A stretch of DNA of 64,000 nucleotides, taken from NCBI RefSeq assembly GCF_900323885.1, contig NZ_OOHJ01000033.1, positions 1 to 64,000 on the forward strand. Direction: 5' to 3'. Shown here in pieces: positions 20,007-27,491 of the stretch. Source of the DNA: [Actinomadura] parvosata subsp. kistnae (GTDB lineage: Bacteria > Actinomycetota > Actinomycetes > Streptosporangiales > Streptosporangiaceae). The notes under the pieces are model-generated. The model was not told the origin of the DNA, ran no database searches, and saw nothing but the letters and a program-made list of their open reading frames with translations. The translations under genes and the position numbers were made by a program. Numbering within the stretch: the stretch's first letter is position 1; each line of letters starts with the position of its first letter.

Positions 20007-20411
20007 ATGCGCAAGAAGGTTGGGCGGGGCCGCAGACGAGTGTCCGCGAAGACCCTGCTACTGGCAGGCGCGGCCGTCGCCGCCGTGGCGACCGCGCTGG
20101 TCGTGGGAAGCGGGGGCGGACCGGGCCCGTCCACCGCCGGCCGGAACGCCTCGCCGCAGGGCACGGCCGCCGCTCAGCAGGAGGACGCGCCGGCCGCCGC
20201 CCAGCTGTGGGGCAAACCGGACACCGCAGCAGCGTCGTCCTCACTCGGCACGGCGGCCCTTCCCGGCGGCAAGACCGCAGGACAGAGCAGCGGCGCGACC
20301 CGGGTGGGCGCGGACGCCGGCGTCGTCGAGCCGCGCACCCACCGCGAACCCGCCCGGCCCCGCCCCGCACCCGGCACCGCCCCGCCGCTGCCCCCGCCAC
20401 TGGGAACGTGA
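20007..20411 (+). CDS. Membrane-anchored proline/alanine-rich hypothetical protein
   Basis: 134 residues: a basic N-terminus (MRKKVGRGRRR), one hydrophobic segment (TLLLAGAAVAAVATALVVG), then a low-complexity Ala/Gly/Pro tail, so probably a single-pass exported protein. Its stop overlaps the next small ORF (GTGA). The Pro/Arg-rich end may be an artefact: a one-base shift within about 20340-20400 would fuse it to that ORF, giving one longer protein with a Cys-containing C-terminal module. Confidence 0.55.
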   Translation: MRKKVGRGRRRVSAKTLLLAGAAVAAVATALVVGSGGGPGPSTAGRNASPQGTAAAQQEDAPAAAQLWGKPDTAAASSSLGTAALPGGKTAGQSSGATRVGADAGVVEPRTHREPARPRPAPGTAPPLPPPLGT

Positions 20412-21554
20412 GCGACATTGCGAAGGAGCGGCACCGTCCCCGAGGCCCGAAACACCGGCCGGACACTCCTTCCTCCCACACGCCCGCATCGCCGCCCGGC
20501 CGCCAGCAGGGCACGTCGCTGCTCGGCATGCAGTGCGACCAGATGTTCCCGCCGTCCCGGCAGGAGTTCCGGGTCCGCAACGTCGCCTGCCACCGCCTCC
20601 TGGGCTGATCTCGCGAGGACGGGCGGGGTCAGGGCCGGTGCCGGGGCGGCGGCGGGCTCTGGGGAGGGGCAGCGGGGCCGTCCCTTCGACGACGGTGTTG
20701 CGGATGGTGCCGATGCCCTCGACGGTGAGCTCCACCACGTCCCCCGGCCGCAGCGGCGGCGGGTCCTGCTCGCCGTGCAGGCCCCACAGCTCGGCCAGGC
20801 AACCGCCGTTGCCGCAGGTGCCGGAGGCGAGCACGTCTCCGGGGCGGACGCGGGTGCCGCGCGAGGCGTAGGCGACCAGCTCCTCGAACGTCCAGCTCAT
20901 GTTGGACAGCAGGTCGCGGCCGAGCTCCGTGCCGTTGACGCGCGCCGACAGGGCCAGGCGCAGGAAGCCGTCGGCGTCCCGGTACGGCTCCAGTTCGTCG
21001 GCCGTCACCAGCCACGGGCCGAGGGTGGTGGCGGTGTCCTTGCCCTTGGCGGGGCCGAGGCCGACCCGCATCTCGCGGGACTGCAGGTCGCGGGCGGACC
21101 AGTCGTTGAAGATGGTGTAGCCGAGTATGTGGTCGCGGGCCTGCTCCGGGGTGAGGTCGGCGCCCTCCTTACCGATGACGGCGGCGACCTCCAGCTCGAA
21201 GTCGAAGGTGTGGCAGCCGGGCGGGATCGGCACGTCGTCGTGGGCGCCGATCATGGCGTGCGGGTTGGTGAAGTAGAAGGCGGGGGCGTCGTACCAGGCG
21301 TCGGGGACGCCGCCGCGGCCCTCCACGCTCCTGCGCACCCCTTCAACGTGCTCCTCGAAGGCGACGAAGTCCCGCACGGAGGCCGGCTGGACCGCGGGGA
21401 GGAGCCGCACCTCCGCCAGCGGGATCGGCTCGCCGGTGCGCACGTCGCCGGGGATGCCGAGCGGACCGGCGTTCTCGGGCAGGGGCCGCACCACCCCGTC
21501 CTCGACGAGGCCGGAGCGGGTGCGGCCGTCGTGGGTGTAGGTCACGATCTTCAT
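20241..21554 (-). CDS. Fumarylacetoacetate hydrolase (FAH)-family protein with odd C-terminal extension
   Basis: Catalytic core of about 300 residues with the FAH metal site: DFELEVAAVIG, GYTIFNDWSARDLQ and TIRNTVV near the usual C-terminus. Family members hydrolyse acylpyruvates or hydrate/decarboxylate ring-cleavage products. It is the last gene of the catabolic operon, 13 bp after the dioxygenase. The open frame continues about 110 residues past the expected end into Arg/Gly/Cys-rich sequence antisense to the small ORF at 20408. A one-base shift near 20690 would instead end the protein at 20629. The true 3' end is therefore doubtful. Confidence 0.8.
   Translation of the reverse strand: MKIVTYTHDGRTRSGLVEDGVVRPLPENAGPLGIPGDVRTGEPIPLAEVRLLPAVQPASVRDFVAFEEHVEGVRRSVEGRGGVPDAWYDAPAFYFTNPHAMIGAHDDVPIPPGCHTFDFELEVAAVIGKEGADLTPEQARDHILGYTIFNDWSARDLQSREMRVGLGPAKGKDTATTLGPWLVTADELEPYRDADGFLRLALSARVNGTELGRDLLSNMSWTFEELVAYASRGTRVRPGDVLASGTCGNGGCLAELWGLHGEQDPPPLRPGDVVELTVEGIGTIRNTVVEGTAPLPLPRARRRPGTGPDPARPREISPGGGGRRRCGPGTPAGTAGTSGRTACRAATCPAGGRAAMRACGRKECPAGVSGLGDGAAPSQCRSRSQWRGQRRGGAGCGAGPGGFAVGARLDDAGVRAHPGRAAALSCGLAAGKGRRAE
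20408..20608 (+). CDS. Small Cys-containing ORF coupled to the preceding gene
   Basis: 66 residues from GTG 20408, sharing GTGA with the upstream stop. The last 26 residues (CDQMFPPSRQEFRVRNVACH) look conserved-protein-like, with two Cys and a hydrophobic/Arg pattern, unlike the low-complexity front. It is either a translationally coupled small protein or the displaced C-terminus of the upstream gene. It lies entirely antisense to the unusual C-terminal extension of the FAH-family gene. Confidence 0.45.
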   Translation: MSDIAKERHRPRGPKHRPDTPSSHTPASPPGRQQGTSLLGMQCDQMFPPSRQEFRVRNVACHRLLG

Positions 21555-21567
21555 CAGACGGGCCCCA

Positions 21568-22499
21568 TCAGACCGGCGGGGCGACGAACACGCCGCGGTC
21601 GACGTCGTTGAACGACTCCTTGGCGATCAGCTCGTTCATGGGGTTGGCGGTGCCCCACTGGTCGGTGACCTCGGGCTGGGAGAAGTCGTGGACGTGGGGG
21701 TGCCAGGTGTCCTCGTCGAGCTCCTCCAGCTCGGTGGTGTATTCGACGGTGTTGCCGTGCGGGTCCAGGAAGTAGGAGAACGTGTTGTCGCCGGCGAGGT
21801 GGCGGCCGGGTCCCCAGATCATGCGGACGCCGGCGCGCAGCAGCCGGCCGGTGCCGTACATGTACTCGTCGAGGCCGCGCAGCTCGAAGCTGATGTGGTG
21901 CAGGGAGGTGTGCGGGCCGCGGGCGATGGCCATGCTGTGGTGCTGCGGGTTGCAGCGCATGAAGTGCATGACCTGGCCCATGCGGGGGTGGGCGAGGGTG
22001 TCGGACAGGGCGAAGCCGAGGTGGGTCTCGTACCAGGTGCGGGTGGCGTCGATGTCGGGCGCGTTGAGCACGACGTGCGACAGCCGCACGGGACGGACTC
22101 CTTGGCCTCCAGCTTGCGGTGCTTGCGGACGGCGACGTCGGCGGAGACCTCGACGGTGCGGCCGTCGAGGTCGAAGAAGCGGAAGCCGTACCCGCCGCCG
22201 GGCGTGTCGAGCTTGCCCGGCTCGGAGATCAGCCGGACGTCGGCGGCGCGCAGCCGCTCGGCCAGGGCGTCCACGTCGCTCTCCGAGGCGGCGCCGAAGG
22301 AGATCAGGTCGAGCCGCTTCTCGGCCGCCTTGCGCAGCCGGACGACGTACTGCTCGGGTGAGCCCTCGGCGGCCAGGAAGCTGATGCCGCTGTCGCTCGC
22401 GACCTCGGTCAGGCCCCAGACGCCGGCGTAGAAGTCGCGTTGCTTGTCGTAGTCGGGCACGGCCAGGTCCACGTGCCGCAGGTGGGTGATGAGTCTCAT
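21568..22499 (-). pseudogene. Two-domain extradiol (VOC) ring-cleavage dioxygenase, frameshifted
   Basis: The N-terminal VOC domain starts at ATG 22499 (THLRHVDLAVPDYDKQRDFY); the C-terminal domain (RLSHVVLNAPDIDATRTWYE) with LHHISFEL and NTVEYTTELEEL supplies the His/His/Glu iron site. Together they make the roughly 310-residue catechol 2,3-dioxygenase layout. The two halves lie in different frames: one base is missing at 22090-22092, between VP and RLSHVV. The start overlaps the amidohydrolase stop by 4 bases. If the base is a sequencing error, this is the ring-cleaving enzyme of the operon. Confidence 0.85.
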
Positions 22500-23485
22500 G
22501 AGGGATCCTTCAGGTCGAACAGCCGGACGGCATTGCCGCCCCGGATGGAGGTGTCCGCGAGCCCGGCCGCGCGCAGGGCGGCGAGCGGGTCGGGGTCACC
22601 CATGTCGAAGGGGAAGTCGGAGCCGAGCAGCACCCGCTCGGGCCCGGCGACGCGGACCAGCTCGCGCAGGGCGGCCGGGTCGTGGGTGAGGGAGTCGAAG
22701 TGCAGCTCGCGCAGGTAACTGCTCGGCTCGCGGGCGCAGGTGCGGGCGTCGGGCCGCACCCGCCAGCCGTGGTCGGCCCGTCCGAGGTGGTACGGCAGGT
22801 AGCCGCCGCCGTGCGCGGCCAGCAGCCGCAGCCCCGGATGCCGGTCGAGGACGCCCGCGAAGATCAGGTGGGACAGCGCGACCGCGTTCTCGACGGGCTG
22901 GCCGACGAGGTTGGACAGGTAGAAGCGGTCGAGGCGCTCGTCGAGCGTGCAGCCGAACGGGTGCAGGAAGATGACCGCGCCGGTCGCGGCGGCGTGCGCC
23001 CAGAACGGCTCGTAGGCGGGGTCGGACAGCTCGCGGCCGGGGGCGTGCGAGGAGATCTCCACGCCTTTCAGCCCGAGGGCGAGCGCGTCGTCGAGGGCGC
23101 CGGGCAGCAGCGAGGGGTGCTGGAGCGGGGCCAGGCCCAGGCCGTACAGCCGGTCGGGCGCCTGGGCGACGTGCGCGGCGACGCCCTCGGCGGCCAGGCG
23201 GCACACGTCCGCGGCGAGTTCCGGGCCGGCCCAGTAGTGGTAGTGGGAGGGGGACGGGCTGACGATCTGCACGTCCACCCCGGCCTCGTCCATCGCCGCC
23301 AGCCGGTCGGCGGCCCGGGTGAGCAGGCCGATCCGCGCGCCGATCATCGCGCCGGACACGGCGAGCGCGTCGGGGCCGTTGCGGCGGGCGTCCAGCTCCC
23401 GGTGGGCCGCGAGCCCCGGCTGCCCGGCCACCGCCTGCTCGATCTCGGGCAGCAGGACGTGCGCGTGCACATCAACGGTGATCAT
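22496..23485 (-). CDS. Amidohydrolase-family (ACMSD/resorcylate decarboxylase-like) enzyme
   Basis: 329 residues. Metal ligands are visible: HAH in ITVDVHAHVLLP at the start, His in IFLHPFG, HGGG in LAAHGGGYLPY, and the catalytic Asp in LLGSDFPFDMG. The ACMSD branch contains non-oxidative decarboxylases acting on aminocarboxymuconate semialdehyde, gamma-resorcylate and similar aromatic acids. ATG 23485 overlaps the upstream monooxygenase stop by 4 bases, and its stop overlaps the dioxygenase start likewise. Likely a decarboxylation or hydrolysis step of the catabolic pathway. Confidence 0.85.
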   Translation of the reverse strand: MITVDVHAHVLLPEIEQAVAGQPGLAAHRELDARRNGPDALAVSGAMIGARIGLLTRAADRLAAMDEAGVDVQIVSPSPSHYHYWAGPELAADVCRLAAEGVAAHVAQAPDRLYGLGLAPLQHPSLLPGALDDALALGLKGVEISSHAPGRELSDPAYEPFWAHAAATGAVIFLHPFGCTLDERLDRFYLSNLVGQPVENAVALSHLIFAGVLDRHPGLRLLAAHGGGYLPYHLGRADHGWRVRPDARTCAREPSSYLRELHFDSLTHDPAALRELVRVAGPERVLLGSDFPFDMGDPDPLAALRAAGLADTSIRGGNAVRLFDLKDPS

Positions 23486-24594
23486 GGGCGCTCGCTCACC
23501 ATCGCGGCGATCCGGCCCATCAGCCCGGGAAGGTCGGCGTCGCGCACCCCGTCGAGCTGCCACCGGGCGAGCTGCACCGACGCCTCCACGACGGCCTTGA
23601 CCCGGTCGTGGCGGCGGTCCATGAACGTCTCGAACAGGTCCTGGTCGAGGCGGTCGGCGGCGAGCAGCAGCTCGGCCAGGACGGCGGCGTCCTCCAGGCA
23701 CTGGGCGGCGCCCTGCGCGAGGGTGGGCGGGCAGGCGTGCGCGGCGTCGCCGATCAGGACGGCGTTGCCGCGGTTCCACGGCCGCTCCACCAGCAGCGAC
23801 TCGAACCAGGTGTAGTTGATCCGGGCCGGGTCGGTGATGTCGGCGCGGATCTCGTCCCAGGCGCCGCCGTAGCCTTCGGCCAGCGCGCGCATGTGGGCGG
23901 CCTTGTCGCCGACGGCCTCGCGCGGGCGGGCCTTCTCGACGAGGTAGGCGTACATGGTGTCGGCGCCGGTCGGGCAGTAGCCGGCGATGAAGCAGGGGCC
24001 GCCGTAGATCAGGTCGGTGCGTTCGACGTCCTTGGGGCGGCGGGTGTGGACGCGCCAGATGCCCATGCCGACCGGCTTGGGCGCGGCCTCGACGCCGATC
24101 AGGCGGCGGACGTGCGAGCGGATGCCGTCGGCGCCCACCACCAGGTCGAAATCTGCGGTGGTGCCGTCGGAGAAGGTGACCGCGCCGCTGCCGGACACGG
24201 CGTCCACCGTCAGGCCGTAGCGGACGCGCGCTCCGGCGTCGCGCACGGCGGCGGCCAGGATCGCGGCCAGCTCGGGGCGGTTCATGCCGACGGTGGCGGG
24301 CAGGTCGGGGCCGCCGGTGCGGGCGTCGGGGATCTCGGCGAGCAGGCTCCCGTCGGGCGCGCGCAGCCCGAGCGTGCCGAACGCGAACCCGGCGGAGCTG
24401 ACCTGCTCCCACACGCCGAGGTCGCGCAGCACCCGCAGCGCGTTGCCCTGGAGCGTGATGCCGGAGCCGAGGGTGGTGGGGGCGGGCTCGATCTCGGCGA
24501 CGGTCACGGTGACGCCGGCGCGGGCGAGCAGGATCGCCAGGGCGGAGCCGGCGGTGCCGGCGCCGACGATCAGGACGTTCCCGACTGCTGTCAT
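23482..24594 (-). CDS. FAD-dependent monooxygenase (salicylate/3-hydroxybenzoate hydroxylase-like)
   Basis: 370 residues. GxGxxG in LIVGAGTAGSALAILLA, the DG motif VVGADGIRSHVRR, and the FAD-binding GDAAHACPPTLAQGAAQCLEDA place it in the single-component flavin hydroxylases of aromatic acids and phenols. It begins 8 bp after the cyclase stop and ends in an ATGA overlap with the amidohydrolase. In this operon it should hydroxylate the ring before extradiol cleavage. Confidence 0.88.
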   Translation of the reverse strand: MTAVGNVLIVGAGTAGSALAILLARAGVTVTVAEIEPAPTTLGSGITLQGNALRVLRDLGVWEQVSSAGFAFGTLGLRAPDGSLLAEIPDARTGGPDLPATVGMNRPELAAILAAAVRDAGARVRYGLTVDAVSGSGAVTFSDGTTADFDLVVGADGIRSHVRRLIGVEAAPKPVGMGIWRVHTRRPKDVERTDLIYGGPCFIAGYCPTGADTMYAYLVEKARPREAVGDKAAHMRALAEGYGGAWDEIRADITDPARINYTWFESLLVERPWNRGNAVLIGDAAHACPPTLAQGAAQCLEDAAVLAELLLAADRLDQDLFETFMDRRHDRVKAVVEASVQLARWQLDGVRDADLPGLMGRIAAMVSERP

Positions 24595-24601
24595 GGGGGG
24601 C

Positions 24602-25540
24602 TCACTTGATGGCGAGGGGGTTGACGGGGGATCCGACCGCGCCGGTGACCGGCAGCGGAGCGGCGGTGAGGAAGAACTCGTACACGCCGTCGGCTGCGCA
24701 GTCGGCGGCCAGGGCGTCCAGGTCCCACATCTCGCCGACGAGCAGGCCGAGGTGCGGGATGACGACCTGGTGCAGGGGCTGGAACGCGTTGTCGAACTCG
24801 TTGGGGCGCACCTCGAAGCCCCACGTGTCGGTGGCGATGGCGGCGAGCTCGGTGCGGTGCAGCCAGCCGGCCGTCCAGAACGACAGGCCGGGCGAGGGGC
24901 CGCCGGCGTAGTCGCCCCAGCCGTCCCGCTTGGCCCTGGCCAGCCGGCCGGTGCGCACGCACACGAGGTCACCGCGGCGGACCTCGACGCCGTGCGCCTC
25001 GGCGGTGGCGGTCAGGTGCTCCTCGGTGATGGCGAAGCCGTCGGGCAGTTCCCCGTACACCGCCGCCACGTCCAGCAGCACGCCGCGGCCCGCCACCGGG
25101 GCGGCCAGGTGCTCGATGCCGGTCACCCGGTCGCCCTCGCTGGTGACGACCCGGTCCGCGGGCCGGCCGTTCCAGGCGCGGCCGTGGTCGAAGATGTGGC
25201 CGAGACCGTCCCACTGGGTGGAGCACTGCAGCGGCATCGCGATCACGTCGTCCGCGCCGCCGAACCCGTGCGGGAAGCCCTGGTTCCCGTGCACGGCGTC
25301 CAGGCCGGTGTCGGTCATGGTGTGCACCGGGTTGGTACGGCGCCGCCAGCCCTTCTGCGGGCCGTCGGTGTCGAACCTCTGGGAGAGCGAGAACGACGCG
25401 CCGCGCCGGACCAGGCGGGCGGCGGCGGCTCTGGTGGCCTCGTCGATGAAGTTCACGGTGCCGAGGACGTCGTCCTCGCCCCAGCGGCCCCAGTTGGAGT
25501 ACTTCGCCGCGGCTTCGGCGATGGCCTGCTCAGCGTTCAT
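24602..25540 (-). CDS. Cyclase/kynurenine formamidase-like metal hydrolase
   Basis: 312 residues of the cyclase superfamily. The metal-site stretch reads STQWDGLGHIFDHG, equivalent to the HxGTHxD region with Gln-Trp-Asp-Gly substituted, as in larger actinobacterial cyclase-family members. Known members hydrolyse N-formylkynurenine or isatin. It overlaps the upstream FAH-family gene by 11 bases. Possible role: opening an amide, lactone or cyclic intermediate. The exact substrate cannot be inferred. Confidence 0.8.
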   Translation of the reverse strand: MNAEQAIAEAAAKYSNWGRWGEDDVLGTVNFIDEATRAAAARLVRRGASFSLSQRFDTDGPQKGWRRRTNPVHTMTDTGLDAVHGNQGFPHGFGGADDVIAMPLQCSTQWDGLGHIFDHGRAWNGRPADRVVTSEGDRVTGIEHLAAPVAGRGVLLDVAAVYGELPDGFAITEEHLTATAEAHGVEVRRGDLVCVRTGRLARAKRDGWGDYAGGPSPGLSFWTAGWLHRTELAAIATDTWGFEVRPNEFDNAFQPLHQVVIPHLGLLVGEMWDLDALAADCAADGVYEFFLTAAPLPVTGAVGSPVNPLAIK

Positions 25541-26489
25541 CGCGGCACCGGTTCCGCTGCGTGCCGAGCCCGGTGATCGTGCCCTCCATGACGTCGCCGT
25601 CGCGCAGCAGCCGCCCGTGGTGCAGGCCGTTGCCGGCCGGGCTGCCGGTCAGGACGAGGTCGCCGGGCAGCAGCTCGACGGTCTGCGACACGTACGACAC
25701 CAGCCGGGCCACCCCGAAGATCATGTCCTTGGTGGACTCGTCCTGCATGACCTCGCCGTTCAGCTTGAGCGTAACCCGCAGCTCGCCGGGGTCGAGGAAG
25801 GCGGCCGGCACCAGGTACGGGCCGAGCGGCGTGAACGTCGGCGCGTTCTTGGCGCGCAGCCAGTCGGTGCCGATCTCCGGCATGTCCCGCCGGAAGACCA
25901 CCTCGCGCGCGGTGACGTCGTTGGCGATGGTGTAGGCGGCGACATGTTCAAGTGCTTTATCGGGATTTATCCGGAACGCCGGGCGGCCGATCACCGCCGC
26001 CAGCTCCAGCTCCCAGTCCGGCTTCGTGCACCACGACGGGATCACCACGTCGTCGTACGGGCCGGTGACCGACGACGGCAGCCCGATGAACACGTACGGC
26101 TGGTCCTCGGCCGCCCGCCGGTCCATCATCGCCGCCACCTCGGCCCGCACCTGCTCGGCCGGTCGGCCGCCGGCGGGCTCGTGCGCCACGGCCAGGTCGA
26201 TGACGTGGGTGCGGTAGTTGGCGCCGGACTGGAAGATCTGCCGGGGCTCGACGGGCGCGTGCACCCGCAGCTCCGCCACCGGCCGCCACTCCCCCGCCGG
26301 CGCGGCGGCGGCCTCGCGCAGCAGCGGCAGGACGTCGTCCCAGCGCTCCAGCAGCGCCCGCGTCGTGGGCGCGTGGGCGCTCAGGTCGAGGACCCGGCCG
26401 CCGGCGACGAGGCCGGGGAAGGCGGGGCCGGCGCCGGACGAGAACGTGCCGAGCGCGAACGGGCCGGCGAGGGACGGGGATGTTTCCAC
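25530..26489 (-). CDS. FAH-family hydrolase, first gene of the catabolic operon
   Basis: 319 residues from GTG 26489, chosen because GGAGGA lies about 7 bases upstream; a longer frame reaches 26579 but crosses the regulator promoter. The motifs WELELAAVIGRPAF, AYTIANDVTAREVVF and LTGSPAGNG are typical of the FAH superfamily (acylpyruvases, 2-hydroxyhepta-dienedioate isomerases, ureidoglycolate lyase). It differs clearly from the second FAH-family gene at the other end of the operon, suggesting two successive steps on the cleaved chain. Confidence 0.88.
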   Translation of the reverse strand: METSPSLAGPFALGTFSSGAGPAFPGLVAGGRVLDLSAHAPTTRALLERWDDVLPLLREAAAAPAGEWRPVAELRVHAPVEPRQIFQSGANYRTHVIDLAVAHEPAGGRPAEQVRAEVAAMMDRRAAEDQPYVFIGLPSSVTGPYDDVVIPSWCTKPDWELELAAVIGRPAFRINPDKALEHVAAYTIANDVTAREVVFRRDMPEIGTDWLRAKNAPTFTPLGPYLVPAAFLDPGELRVTLKLNGEVMQDESTKDMIFGVARLVSYVSQTVELLPGDLVLTGSPAGNGLHHGRLLRDGDVMEGTITGLGTQRNRCRDER

Positions 26490-26567
26490 GAGGTTTCCTC
26501 CGAATGCGTCGCCCCTAACCTTGAAGCATCCGAAAGGATCTGGGAAATCGATTCTCTGGATCGCTAC

Positions 26568-26584
26568 CATCCATCGCATGGATG
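26568..26584. promoter_or_regulatory. Perfect inverted repeat at the LysR gene start, candidate operator
   Basis: CATCCAT-cgc-ATGGATG, two 7-base arms around a 3-base spacer, ends 4 bases before the LysR start codon, within the 99 bp shared promoter with the catabolic operon. LysR proteins typically bind interrupted dyads upstream of their own gene and autorepress. No classical T-N11-A box was clear by eye. Confidence 0.5.
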
Positions 26585-26588
26585 CCGC

Positions 26589-27491
26589 ATGAACCTCGCC
26601 AGCCTCGACCTCAACCTGCTCGTCGCCCTACGCGCGCTGCTGGAGGAGCGCAACGTCACCAGGGCGGGCCTGCGCGTCGGCCTGAGCCAGCCCGCGATGA
26701 GCGCCGCCCTGGCCCGGCTCCGCCACCACTTCTCCGACCAGCTCCTCGTGCGGCAGGGCAGCCGCTACGAGCTGACGCCGCTCGGCACCGCCCTGCTCGC
26801 CCCGGCCGCGACCGCCTCGGCGATGCTGGAGCGGCTGTTCGCCAGCCGCGCCGACTTCCATCCGGCCACCGAGCAGCACGAGTTCACCCTGCTGTCCTCC
26901 GACTACGGCATCGCCGTCTTCGGCGTCCGGCTGGCCCGCCTCCTGCACCGCGAGGCGCCGGGCGTGCGGCTGCACTTCCGGCACGTCACGCCCGAGATCG
27001 TCGAGCACGCCGGCACGGCGCTCAGCGGCGTCGACGGCATGCTCATGCCGCACGGCGTCGTCAGCGACCTGCCCGCCGTGGAGCTGTACCGCGACGAGTG
27101 GGTGTGCCTGGTCGCCGACGACCATCCGGAGGTGGGCGAGCGGCTGACCATGGACGACCTGGCCCGGCTGCCCTGGGTGATCTACCAGCGGCCGTTCGAC
27201 GCGCCCGTCACCCGCCAGCTCACCATGCTCGGCCTCGACCCGTACGTGGACGTGACCGTGCAGAGCTTCCAGCTCCTGCCGGCGCTCGTGGCCGGCACCC
27301 GGCGGGTGGCGATGATCCAGCGCCGGCTGGCCGGCCTGCTGCGCGACCTCGCCCCGGTACGCGTGCTGCCCTGCCCGTTCGAGGCCGTCAGCCTGCGCGA
27401 GGCCCTGTGGTGGCACCCGGTGCACACCCACGACGCGGCCCACGTGTGGCTGCGCGAGACGGCCGCCCGCGTGGCCGCGGACCTGCTCTAG
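26589..27491 (+). CDS. LysR-family transcriptional regulator
   Basis: 300 residues. N-terminal winged helix-turn-helix (LASLDLNLLVALRALLEERNVTRAGLRVGLSQPAMSAALARLR, recognisable by VGLSQPAMSAALARLR), followed by a two-lobe effector domain. The NFDLNLL-type opening resembles NodD/LinR/PcpR regulators of aromatic degradation. It diverges from the catabolic operon across 99 bp and most probably activates it in response to an aromatic substrate or ring-cleavage product. It ends 4 bases inside the convergent rph gene. Confidence 0.88.
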   Translation: MNLASLDLNLLVALRALLEERNVTRAGLRVGLSQPAMSAALARLRHHFSDQLLVRQGSRYELTPLGTALLAPAATASAMLERLFASRADFHPATEQHEFTLLSSDYGIAVFGVRLARLLHREAPGVRLHFRHVTPEIVEHAGTALSGVDGMLMPHGVVSDLPAVELYRDEWVCLVADDHPEVGERLTMDDLARLPWVIYQRPFDAPVTRQLTMLGLDPYVDVTVQSFQLLPALVAGTRRVAMIQRRLAGLLRDLAPVRVLPCPFEAVSLREALWWHPVHTHDAAHVWLRETAARVAADLL

